From positions 1 through 64,000 of the forward strand of contig JAMXBD010001242.1 in the NCBI GenBank assembly GCA_024138025.1: a stretch of DNA of 64,000 nt, read 5' to 3'. The DNA is from Combretum micranthum. Lineage: Eukaryota > Streptophyta > Magnoliopsida > Myrtales > Combretaceae. Positions 10,701 to 20,887 of this stretch are shown piece after piece (the first letter of the stretch is position 1; every line of letters starts with the position of its first letter). Both the position numbers and the translations under genes were made by a program. The notes beneath the pieces are model-generated. The model was not told where the DNA came from. It made no database searches and worked only from the letters and a program-made list of their open reading frames with translations.

Positions 10701-11747
10701 TATTATGTTAACCTAAGCTTTAGTAAAATAATTTGTTAATATTAAAAGTTTTTACAAACAGCTTAAGATTTGAACTCTTTTAAACTCCATGACAAAACCA
10801 AGAAACATACTAGTTTTCAAAGTTAAGATAAAAATCAACTCATAAAGTTATGAACCCACTTAGGAAAAATAATGATTTTCAAATTTCTAAAAGAAGGAAC
10901 TCATTTTCAAAAGAATATATATAAAGTAAGGTAAACAATAATGGATTTTATCAATAAAGATGATTCTTTTCAAAAAGAAATAAAAGAACAAGTTTTGAAA
11001 AGCAAAAACTTATATTCTAGAAATGAATATAAGAAGACAAGACTCATTTTCTAAAATCATCCTAAATACAAAATTATGAAAAGGTTTTCAACAACTTAAT
11101 ATATTTTTGATAAATTTGATCTTTAATCACTAGAAGTAAAATTTATGCAAGACTAAAGGTCAAAGGAAAAATTTAACCTGTTTTGGAAAAAAGGAATGAA
11201 GAAAATAAAATAAGAATATACTCAATTATAACAAACTATGAAAATATAAAGTTTCTTCAAAAGACTTGAAACAAAATTGTTAAAGCTAAAGTTTTGACAA
11301 ATCAAAATGAATGTTTTATGAAATAAATTGTTGAGACACTACCATTAGAAATTTTGCATATAAAGTGAGCCTATCTATATACTCAAAGGATTTATCAATT
11401 ATATATACATATATATATATCTATATGTTTACTAAAGGATTTTGAGTGAAGTTAAGTTAGAAAATGGATTTGCAAAAGTTTAGAAAAATTCGTTTTAAAT
11501 CTATACCTAACGTTTTTGGAACCCAAATGACCTTATACGACAAAGATAACCTTAGAAATGGATATATCTTTTCGAATAGGTAGAAAACGTTATTATATGC
11601 GAGATTTCGAGTTAAAATGAGCAAGTTATGGCCATTTTAAATTGGAATTTCATTCTATACGAATTTTGACGAACCTAGTAAAATAGAATTAGAAAGTTTA
11701 AGTAGAATTTCTACGAAATACTTATCACGGGTATTTCTTTTATCTAG

Positions 11748-11813
11748 GTGATGAAGGATACAAGAATAACCTACCCGAGGATACTACGACTAAGAAGATC
11801 GCAAAATGGACGA
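11748..11813 (+). other. Candidate mini-exon in A2 (frame-disrupted copy)
   Basis: Acceptor TTCTTTTATCTAG ends at 11747; donor GGACGA|GTGAGTT at 11814. It aligns base by base with the A6 mini-exon (67 nt) but has lost one base in GAGGAT-ACTACGACTAA, so the usual -DFYD-stop is out of frame. Confidence 0.45.
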
Positions 11814-12311
11814 GTGAGTTATTCCTCTTAATTTCGTTACCTTGCTTGTGCTTGTAATGTAGTAGCATTAGTATACTAAGAGAAGATAAAAATTGATATA
11901 TATTTGGGGAATTCGGGATTATGTGATTATATGCTTATGCGTGAAAGGAGAATTAAGAATATCGCAACTGCAAATTGCTTGTTTAAATAATTTCGTTTAC
12001 TTACTTGTATGATTGCTTATTAATTGCCAAATTGATTGATCGCCTCCTAATAAACCTTAAGAAAAACAAAACGCTCACGCATAGAATCTATCAAGTCACA
12101 TCTTTTTCGAAAGGCTGCTACTCCTATGCGTAGAGTTGGATTGGCTGTGATCGTGTAGTGCCACGAGCCATGTTCCTTCCTAGAGAATCTAAATCGCTCG
12201 GGGAAAGCGACTCTAGGTTCGGAGCCGAGCCAACAGAACACTGTGGGTGAGGACCTGGGGACTAGCAGTAGAAGGTCGAGGACCTTCAACCCCGATTCCC
12301 TAACCTTTGAT

Positions 12312-12359
12312 ACGGAGGGATAAATCCGTTCTATATATGGTTTCCGGATAACATATATA
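12312..12359 (+). ncRNA. Conserved hairpin pair in A2
   Basis: ACGGA (12312-12316) pairs with TCCGT (12325-12329) around GGGATAAA; TATATATG (12332-12339) pairs with CATATATA (12352-12359) around GTTTCCGGATAA. Stem bases differ from A1 on both arms, while the loop cores (GGG.TAAA, TTCCGGA) are kept. Confidence 0.5.
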
Positions 12360-12872
12360 TTGCGTAATCATGTGGTTGATGCATTGTTTGCATAGCATAT
12401 GAGTGAAAATCTAAATAAACTTGTTGAATATATGGTGCGAATGAAAAGGAATATCTCACTAAGGTAGTTGTAGCTTATACCCCTATATATTTTGTTGAAA
12501 CAGATATACCCGTGGCTTAAATTGAGGATCATGACATTAAGGAAGTCATGGAAGGATGTTAAGCTTCTTTGAAGGAAATGGAATCATAAGACGAAATAAT
12601 TTTTTAAGGTTCTTTATATGTAATGAGTTATATGATTAGTAATGCCCCTAAGAATTGAAATGTAATATGTTTATGTCTTATGATAAGTATTTTCTTTGCC
12701 TTGTTACTTGTTTATTATCAATATAAATTGCGCTACACCGACGTGTTCCATTGGTTGTGATGTACGCCTTGTACATGATATAGAAGCCTTTCATGACTAA
12801 GGTAGTCATTCCTAGGTTTTAGCATTGTGTACGACGGACTACCACGTTTAGGGTACCCCTCGGGGCGTGACA

Positions 12873-13255
12873 TAAACCACAAGCAGGCTTGTGATCTTAG
12901 CTTGATCAAAACCATCAGCTTTCTCAAATGCTTTAATTTTTTAGTAAAATGAAGAACAAGCCTCTTTCAAATTTCCTTGCTCTGAACCTCTAACTCCTTC
13001 TTCAGTTCATTAAGGTTAGGCTTAGACGTTTTGGGGCACGTAGTGTGCTTCTTTTTCTTCAATGGGCTGACCATTGGCCTTCTTTTAAATTCCAAAATGT
13101 CCTTCGGATGGTGATTGGAGATTTTTCAACAATTCAATGCTTTAGGTGAGCATTTGCATTTGTCCAGCCATTTTGACCACTATTTGCTTAAAATATTGGA
13201 TTTTCTGCTTAGCAGTTGAATCAACGCTAACATTGTTTTTGGAGTTGTTAGTCAT
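12873..13255 (-). pseudogene. gag: gag remnant, N-terminal part (Ogre/Tat-like)
   Basis: An ATG at 13255-13253 opens MTNNSKNNVSVDSTAKQ, which runs to a stop near 13144. Open stretches in shifted frames follow, ending with KAFEKADGFDQAKI just before the A2 insertion point. The reading resumes at 5209 with the PEKFKMSDFEKY region, the order expected of a plant Ty3/gypsy gag. Stops and frameshifts show it is dead. Its position about 1.65 kb inside the 5' LTR is compatible with the long leader or extra upstream ORF of Ogre/Tat elements. Start choice is by position and the asparagine/serine-rich N-terminus; confidence in family is good, in start moderate. Confidence 0.7.
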
Positions 13256-14925
13256 TTTGGATGTACTTAAAGGATTAGCTAAACCTGCTTAAAAACAATT
13301 TCAAAGTCTCGTAAAGATCCATCCTTGTTAGCAAATTATCCACTTTTTTACTTTTTATTTTTTTAGCTAAGCTTTATTTCACAAATTAAAATTTTATTTC
13401 AAAAGCTTTTTTTTTTAAGAAATATTTGCAAATGGAGAATGAAGAACCCAAGCCTAAGGGAAAAGAATACATATGACAAAGGTAGTTCTAATTGAAGAGG
13501 ACCCATAACTATCTAGAAGAGGAATTAATATAATGGATGATTGGATTATATACAATTTAAGGATATTTACAACTTGACTATACGTCTTATATATATAAGC
13601 ATTATTATTATCCTATAGAATATCTACAAACCTAAAAAAAAATTCTTTTTTTTTAAACAAATGCTATATTACAAGAAAAATTAACTAAGGCAAGGAAATA
13701 TTTACTTATTCTAAAAAAAGGAAAAATAAAATGGCTCATCAGAATCAACATGAACCTGTCCTTCATTTTTATTCAATAATATTTAAATATGTCAAAATAC
13801 TATTTCTTATTTCAATTTTTCCACAATCACAAGATGTCAAGTTCACTTTGGCAAAGAAGGCTTTTGGGAGAGAGGAAAAGATCCCATAGTCAGTTGATTT
13901 AGTATTTCTGCCATTTCATTTGTCAAGGATTCCATCTAATCTAAACAATCCAATAATTTTTTGCTACCTTCTAACAGAGTTCAGACTTTCTTTTTAACTG
14001 CTCGGGCCTTTTTCCTCCCAAAGGAAGGCTTCATCTCAGACAGACGAAGGTGCGGATCGGGGATCCTTAAGATGTGAACAAGTCTCATCACTTCTTGCGG
14101 ATCCCTTGACATCTTCCTGACAAGTTGATGAAAAGTTATTACGAGCCATTTTATTTTTTTCTCCTTTTTTTTGGAAATTACAAGCATAATGATAATTATA
14201 CAAGTTTTTCTTTTTTTATAAAAGATATATACTATTTCACAAGAACAAATAAAAAGAACTATATTAACAATAAACAATATGCACAATATATATATACGTT
14301 ACACATGCAAATCACACAGATGCAGATATGGAGGTTGGCAACTAATTCATAATAAGGAAATTTAGAAAAAAGAAAAATCATTTGAGTTACAACTTTATTC
14401 GAAGAAAATTTAAGTTGATATATTCACATAGGAGGGATTTCGAAAACTTTTTCTTCTTAAAAACAATGTGACTCTTTTTAAGGTATGCCCCGCTATTTTT
14501 CATTTGTTACCCATGCTTATGAATGTAATTTAGTGGGTTCTAAATGTTCCCCAGTTAATGGATCACGGATCAATACTAAACCAGAGCGGGAGGTTATTTC
14601 GTGAACCAGAAGGTGGAAGTGCCATAGCCTTTGGATCTTACTAGCGATCCCCCCTACTTAGGGTCCTAAGACAGCCTGGTTTTGACCAATCTAGCACACA
14701 TTTTTCATAAATTCCTCACAAAGATAACATTGCCCTAGTCAGGCCATTTTATAGAATTTTCTTTTTTATCTACATCACTTAAAGGAAAGATTAGTACAAC
14801 TATTTACAAATTAATAATTATACAATTAATATACAAGAATGAGAAAAAAAAGGACAAACTTTAAATTTAAGAATTTCAATGGCTGTCCTCTAAAAAAATA
14901 AGTGTCCTCAGTGGAGTCACCAAAC
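13256..14925 (-). mobile_element. Leader region between Ogre/Tat-like 5' LTR and gag
   Basis: AT-rich, mostly non-coding in the sense (minus) direction. At about 14165-13850 there are consecutive open segments in two frames (for example MSRDPQEVMRLVHIL and then ESLTNEMAEILNQLTMGSF after stops) that may be remains of an upstream ORF; Ogre elements are known to carry an extra ORF before gag. I cannot match them to a named domain. The stretch next to the LTR contains the primer-binding region. Confidence 0.5.
14900..14925 (-). other. Primer-binding region after Ogre/Tat-like 5' LTR
   Basis: Immediately after the LTR end (...GGCTCGACA) the minus strand reads GTTTGGTGACTCCACTGAGG. TTTGGTGACTCC-CTGGGGA is the characteristic sequence following the 5' LTR in Ogre/Tat-type elements, reported as a tRNA-Arg-type primer site. 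The tRNA identity is from memory of the family and was not checked here. Confidence 0.65.
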
Positions 14926-17117
14926 TGTCGAGCCTAGATTTTCATTTTTGGTTCCATTCCTTGCAGTTCGAACTATACCAAACCTAACCCATTTGTTACT
15001 GACCCTCGACTAGGAACCACATGGAAATTTGCTTTTCAAAAAATTTATAGGAGTCGCCACTTGATCAAAATGAGGAAAAATTGTATGTTAGGATCAATGG
15101 GTTAGTTGATCTTAATTTAACCACTAGTCTGTGAAAATTTTTATTTAAAACCAATTTTGTTAAACCAGAGATTATTAGATTCAAGGGCTAACCCTATTAA
15201 AACCATATATGATTACCACTTAAAATTCATAAATTAAAATTTATCATTTTAAACGCTAAAAAAATTTACTAATATATAAAATATGATATTTACAATTTAT
15301 ATCATTAAGTTTACAAATCTAAACAATATTTACAATAATCGACGAATCAATTAAATATTTACAAAAAAAAAGGTTTTTTTATTTTTATGTCACTCCGGAG
15401 GTGCTTACGTATCTGCTAATCAGGATCAGACAATATGTAGTTCTTTTAGAAAAACTTTAATGTGTTGGGTTTTTTTTTTTAACTATTTCTATTTAACTTC
15501 TTTAATTCTTCAATTTTTCTAAAATTCTTTTGTTTACAACCCTATAGGCTACAAAGTTGATTTTTTATTTGAAAAATAGGTTTCCTATGTGTTAAAAGGA
15601 TTTTTTATATTTTTTTATTATTATATATACATATATATATTAATATGACCATACTACATGCATATATTTTAGATTTTATTACTTCGATAAAATCAATATT
15701 TTTATTTTTACTTTATTTTATCTCCTTTTTTATTTTCTTTTGTCATTTTCTCTTTTTTTTCTTTTCCTTTAACTTTTAAATAAAAATAAAATAGGAACAA
15801 ACTTGCCTAGTTTTAGGTGCACAGGTTAAATCATGGGGGATTTGGATATGGTTTTCAAGTTAAATCTGGGTTCGGGTCGACCTTAGGTTACATAGTAGCA
15901 AGCGACTGACAAAACTTACTGGCGACGATCGAGTAGCTCGGGTAGTTTTTGTCGTGTCAAGCAAAGGCTTTGGAGGACAACGAATAGTCTAGTAGTGGTG
16001 ATTCAATTCGAAATTAGCTAAAAGCTAGTGGTTGGAGCTCCAACAAGCAACAGTCAGTGATGGTTGTTGGTTGTGATCGATCGAAGGCTTTAAGATGAAG
16101 GGTAAAGCTACTAGCTAAAGCTTTCACCTCCCCTGAATCTTACTGCAGCCTTAATTTACTCTGACTTTATCTCTATGAAGAGTAATAAAAAATCAAAACC
16201 GAACCTTAGGAGCTCAAAGCTTAATTAGATGCTTTAAAAGTGTTTTTTATTGTTTATGAATGGAATTTAGGTTGTGGATGTTATGAACAACAAACTCTGA
16301 TCCCTTTTTATACTGTTTAAGGGTTGAATTAGGTGGGTTGTATTCGAGAAATAGGTAGGTGATGCATGCGTGAATTCGAGTTCTAGAACATCTTTCACTA
16401 ACTCTAAAGCTTTAGTGAACTTCTGGAGGATGAGAAGGAGTTCAGACAAAGATTTCTAGAAGCTGAGGTAGGTTGGATTTAAATTTCAAAAGTTTGTCTT
16501 TGTGCGTAAAAATAGATTTTTCATGAATTTAGATAAAAAATTGAATGCCAAATCGATAGTTTTAAGACCAGTTTTTTCCAAACTTATAGTATCTCATTCC
16601 TACTTCAAATCCCCTCAATCAATTTGATGAAAAAGGATAAAAAAATAGTCAAAATCGAGCTTCAAATGGCTGTTTTGCGAAGAAAAAAATGGTGTCGAGG
16701 GGGCAAGACGATAAGCGTGTCAAACACTCACAGCAACGTACTTGCGCGTCATGTAGCGCCAAACTGAAAAAAAAAAAAAAATTCCGCCTTCACACGATTC
16801 AAACACCGAACTTGCTTGTGTGAGTGAGTGTGCGTGCATAATTGACAAGCCATTGGCCTGTGCCTCAGTCTTGTGTTCACTCAAATTGATAGAGGCCAAA
16901 AATGTGATTTTTTTTATTTTTTAAATTTTTTAATCATTTTTGTATATATACTTTATTTATTATATATATTTTTCTTTTTTCTTTTTTCTTTTTATATTTT
17001 AAACCTTTATTTTATTTTTGATATATATTCTATTTATCATTTTTTTTACTTTACAATAATAATTATTACATATGTTACTACTATTATTACTTTATGGGCA
17101 AAAATGGGGTGTCTACA
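14926..17117 (-). mobile_element. 5' LTR of an Ogre/Tat-like Ty3/gypsy element, 2.2 kb
   Basis: On the minus strand it starts TGTAGACACCCCATTTTTGC at 17117, the classic start of Ogre/Tat LTRs, and ends GGCTCGACA at 14926, directly followed by the primer region. A TATA box (AGTATAAAAAGGGATC, 16312-16305) gives a U3 of about 0.8 kb. The interior holds a GC-richer patch (16690-16860) and long T tracts (16900-17060). The partner 3' LTR is not in the window; the element runs off through gag into B1 and beyond position 1. This is the oldest identifiable host in the left third. Confidence 0.82.
16305..16312 (-). promoter_or_regulatory. TATA box of Ogre/Tat-like LTR
   Basis: TATAAAAA on the minus strand in the context CAGTATAAAAAGGGATCAG, about 800 bp from the LTR start, a usual U3 length for this LTR class. 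Confidence 0.5.
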
Positions 17118-17473
17118 TATATTTACTCACATGCAAAATTGAATTTCAATTTCTTAATTCTAAGTTAACATTTTATTTGAGCATGAATTACCTTTGCTTG
17201 AGCAGATTTTGTGAGAGTTTTTTTATTTTCTCACTAGTGCCACCATCCGATTTAATATATAGTTTGTGGTTTTCTTCTTCTTCTCATAAGATTTTGTATA
17301 TAGAAAATGATATTATTTTCCAAAGTAATTTAGAGTAGGTGAAGTGAATGGTTTTCAGAGATGTTATATGTTTTTTTTTTTGGTGAAGAGCAAAAATAAA
17401 ATGTATTGGTTTCGAGTTTTTGGGAGTTTATAATGTATGTAAGTAATAAGTGTCAAAAGACCCTTATTCTTAT
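17118..17473. other. AT-rich flank of the Ogre/Tat-like LTR
   Basis: No gene or repeat recognised. Low-complexity T-rich DNA between the LTR edge and the MITE; possibly pre-insertion genomic DNA. Confidence 0.4.
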
Positions 17474-19788
17474 GGTACGTTTGGTACTCTAGAATGAACC
17501 AGAATGAAATCGTGATTCCGGCTTCAATCCCTTTCCTAATATTTGGAAGCGTTTTTAGAATTCAGGATCGCGATTCCATGGACTCGACGATTCTGGCTTG
17601 CGATTCCATTTCACCCTTATTAATTATATGTAGTGTAATTACTTTTTTATCCTATCATGTATTCATATTTTACATTTATTACTAAGAACATTCTTGATAA
17701 TTGTACTTTTTATCCATTCCATTCCAAGTAACCTTCTAAACATAGAAATAGATTTGTCATTCCTAAACTCATTTCATTCCAATCTAATCCATTCCATTTG
17801 AAATTATTCCTGCGTACCTAAAATAGCCATAATTCCCAAATTTATGTTTTAAACTTGTGTGTTAATGCACTTGAGTATGATATATGCAATTTGTGTTAGT
17901 ATATGGTATATGTTTTATTAATGTATTTGAATATTGAAATATCTTAGTGTGAATAAATATTGTGTCTATGAATTTGTAAGTGTAATAAAGTGTATGAATA
18001 TTGGTTTAAAACAAGTTAAATATGTTTAATACCATAACCAAACATAGCATAATTTTTGGACAAAAATAAGCCCAAACTCATTGATTTTTAACCCAAAAAT
18101 AAGCCTAAGCCCATGCAAATTAAAGCCTTGTTATAACACCCCTAAAAGTCAATAAAGTGGATAAATATCAAGTTCAACTTTTGCCAAATTCATGTGAAAA
18201 ATCAAACCATCCAAAACAACTCATTAGAGAAGAGAAAAACTCCATTTTCATCCTCCAAAACTCACCTTCAACAAGTCCAAATATCACTTACATTTTCCTC
18301 AAGTAAAACCATCATTTTCTTGTGGCAAGACCATAAAACCAAGCTCAAGTTTCTTAAGGTATGAATTTATTATGTTGAGTGTATATTTGTTAGTTTGAAA
18401 TTTTGCTAGAATATGAGTTTTTATCTTAAAATGAGTTTTGATGATTTACATGTCTTAGTTATGTATTGAATGAATATGTTGATGGTTTATAAGCTGTTAT
18501 GTGTGTTAAGTAAGTGACAAGTAGTGTTAGAGTAAATGAAGTTGGGAATAAGTAGGGTTGAGATGGTTTTGAGTAGTTGAATTTGCAAAGTGAAGGGTTA
18601 AATGAGGAATTATGTTTGAAATGGTATATATGGGTGTTTGAAGTGAAGATTGTGTATGTTAACAAAAGTTAGAATACATAAAAGTTGAAGTTTGATGATA
18701 AAATGTGTTTGAAGGAAGTTTAGAAATGAAATTTTCGTAAATTTTCGTGTCTTCAAAAAAGAGGAGGTCTACAATTATTTTAAAATATGTGCTGTAGTGT
18801 ACGCCGCCTCCATGCTACCGGTATAGAGGTCAACACTGCCGACGTACACAGTAACATTGCCGGCGTTAAGGGTATTCACGGACGTAGATCGCCCCCGTAG
18901 AACTCTTAGATTTTTTGGATAAATTTGTTTTACAGTCTACACCAACTCACGCTGTCGGTGTAGACCATAACACTGTCGGCATTTGGCTTAGCACTACTAG
19001 CATTGGCAGGTGTAGAAAATTTGGTGCAGACTATATCACCTAAACGCCGTCGGCATTGGAGGCTAGTGTATCCCCTGTTGTTTTTCCATTTTCAAAACTT
19101 CTTCAAACATCTTTCCAAGCTTGACATTTGACCTTTTGATGATTTATAAGTTTGTATGATATTGTTTGATGTATAAATATTGAGTTAAGACTTTGTATGA
19201 ATATTTATTTGAATTTTGTGATCCATTAACCTAGAGCTATATATATACACATACACACACAAACATGGAATAGAGTTAAGGTTGTTAATATAAGTTCAAA
19301 TTTCTTGTAACAGTGATAGATCATCGGTTGAATACTACTTGGATCCTCGATCTCTTTTAGGTACGTAGTAATGTGGTTGATTCCTTACCTAGGATAGACA
19401 CGATTAAATTTATGTTAATTTGAGATAAAACTTAAGTTGTTTGAATTGATTGTCTATTATGCCATTAAATTTGGCTCAGAGAGTGGCACCTTGCTCAAAT
19501 TGGGGGCACGGTAGTTTAAGCGCTTAAACTACCCATGTCTTTATGATGAGACTTTTATAAGTGGTAAGTGGGTAGTTGATAGGGTTATTAGTATCGATAT
19601 AACATTTGATTATTATTAAGGAGAAATAATATGATTTTCAATGTTTATGGGAACACTTGAATTATGTGATATTATGGATTAAGTAAAGTAAAGTTGTGAA
19701 ATGGCTGAAACCCCTAGAGGAAGCTACTTTTTCGTTCGTGGATAAATCATCTAGGAGATATAAGTCCCCAAACAACTTATATCAACCC

Positions 19789-19814
19789 CCTGAGCATTGA
19801 GATCATTACTCAGG
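19789..19814 (+). ncRNA. Family-C conserved hairpin (C1 copy)
   Basis: CCTGAG (19789-19794) pairs with CTCAGG (19809-19814), preceded by the fixed word ATATCAACCCC. The same stem with unrelated loops is present in C2 (49189-49212) and C3 (34313-34338, minus), so stem and leader word are kept while the loop drifts. Confidence 0.5.
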
Positions 19815-19991
19815 ACCCCTAGATATCCTGGTTGTCTAGAGTTTGAATATTTCAGTATTGTTTAACTAACTAAAGATTCTCTAATAACTTGATGGTTGTT
19901 GCATTTGCATATAGTATAAGTTTACATGCCACTCGTCATTATTATCGTTACTTACGTACTGGGCCTTTGGCTCATATTGTATCCATTTTAG

Positions 19992-20074
19992 GTATTGATG
20001 CTAATGATGAATTATATACTAGTATGGGGTACAAAATGGATTTTGAGGATTTCCTAGATGATTGGGGAAACTAA
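19992..20074 (+). other. Candidate coding mini-exon in C1 (acidic C-terminal tail)
   Basis: Acceptor ATTGTATCCATTTTAG ends at 19991. From the split codon G|GT the frame reads GIDANDELYTS... and finishes DFEDFLDDWGN-stop (TAA 20072-20074). C2 at 49384-49461 reads GIGDEYYDD... and finishes DFERFLDEWDE-stop (TAG). The shared F-x-x-F-L-D-x-W ending, splice phase and stop position argue for selection at the protein level. No upstream ATG in phase was found. Confidence 0.5.
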
Positions 20075-20458
20075 GAGTATGACCTTGGCTTGATGGAAAC
20101 CTTTTGTAATAAACTAGTTTGAAGTTTTCTTGGAATCTATGTAATAGTTATGTTAGTTTTGTTAAACTTATGTATTTTGTTTATGGCTTGTTGATAAGCC
20201 TTTGTTTGTAATATCTATATGTATATATGTTTGTAGTAGATCTATATCATAAATGTAAATGTTGTTTTCTAAAAAAAAAAAGTTTTAAGAATTGATAGTT
20301 TTTAAATTTTGTTCTTATAATCATTTAGATAAACAAATATCCAAATTGATCTTGGTAATAACCCTTACATATAACACTGCAGGTTATATGTGGTTGGAGA
20401 TCTAGATTCACCTATTTTAAACATTGGGGTGAGTCTGAGTCTTTACAGTACCAAACGT

Positions 20459-20887
20459 GAAATTAATGCTTATTTAGATATATTTGTTATGTATTTCTTG
20501 TGATTTAATTAATAAAAAGTATACTCATTTGTGAAATATTAATTTTAGTGCTTAAAGAGCTTAATTGGAAGAGTTCAAGATGAATTAAGCGAAATCAAGG
20601 CAAATTTGAAAATGTTTTGATCAAAAGTTAAATATTTGTACATTCACTTCCTTGTGCATGACCATATTGAAGGTGGAGAACGAATTAGAGAACAAATAGA
20701 TGTGTGTCCTTGCTCATTCACAACCATGTAGAAGCCAAGGAAGAGGGAAAAAGAATAAAAAAGTAGTGCTGAGTTTTGCCCATGCCCAAGCACGATCATG
20801 CAGTCTGGCCCGTGCATGTTATAAACTTAACATGTCGATAGAAATGATTCCTACCCGCCTCCGAACACAACCATGGAGCTCTGTTTC
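20459..20887. other. Unassigned stretch between MITE and E
   Basis: Contains a GC-richer patch at 20780-20820 (AAGCACGATCATGCAG, GCCCGTGCATG) resembling the GC patch of C3 (35940-36060). Removing E and one TSD copy joins it to 28654 onward, which begins CATCCTAAACTATAAATAGCC, a plausible promoter. Probably the U3 edge of another LTR; not assigned. No credible gene. Confidence 0.3.

Larger units (their letters stand above)
5210..12872 (+). mobile_element. A2: family-A solo LTR (~4.3 kb) split by A3
   Basis: Starts TATAAACCCCCGAAAATTT (TG mutated to TA) and ends GGGGCGTGACA. The TSD is TGAAC (5205-5209) and TAAAC (12873-12877), matching at 4 of 5 bases. Removing A3 and one copy of its TSD leaves about 4.34 kb, close to the 4,310 bp of A6, with which it aligns throughout. 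TATAAATA at 6419-6426; leader to 6585 and 9912-9968; donor AG|GTAAAG at 9969; mini-exon 11748-11813; hairpins 12312-12359; acceptor GTTGAAACAG near 12506. It interrupts gag of the Ogre/Tat-like element. The mutated terminus, imperfect TSD and a guest insertion mark it as older than A6. Confidence 0.87.
17819..20447 (+). mobile_element. C1: family-C solo LTR, 2.6 kb, TSD GTACC
   Basis: The perfect TSD GTACC at 17814-17818 and 20448-20452 fixes the ends. It starts TAAAATAGCC (TG mutated to TA; C2 and C3 start TGAAAT..CC) and ends GAGTCTTTACA. Contents in order: U3, A/C-rich leader, donor TTAAG|GTATGA at 18359, a GC-rich patch with repeated GCCGNCGTA/CGGTGTAGA words (18790-19065), a CCTGAG/CTCAGG hairpin (19789-19814), the TGTACTGGGCCT block, acceptor and mini-exon at 19992, an AATAAA-type signal (20108), and a terminal CTTACATATAACACTGCAGG block. 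Inserted inside the MITE-like element. Confidence 0.88.
17474..20458. mobile_element. MITE-like element (~350 bp) split by C1
   Basis: The left end is GGTACGTTTGGTACTC at 17474 and the right end GCGTACCAAACGTG; the latter is formed by 17812-17818 plus 20453-20458 once C1 and one TSD copy are removed. ACGTTTGGTAC at the left is the inverted complement of GTACCAAACGT at the right. The body has the ATTCCATTCC / GGAATG subrepeats common in plant MITEs and no ORF of note. Superfamily is unclear because no clean TSD is visible; hAT-like or Harbinger-like are both possible. Confidence 0.6.

Noticed and set aside
13981..14286. 101-codon minus-strand ORF as a real protein
   Set aside because: The ATG end is AT-rich low complexity; only the C-terminal half looks protein-like, and it is treated as a possible relic of an Ogre-type upstream ORF.
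18129..18145. TGTTATAACACCCC as the start of C1
   Set aside because: The 5 bases before it do not match those after 20447, whereas GTACC at 17814-17818 does, and the start at 17819 aligns with C2 and C3.
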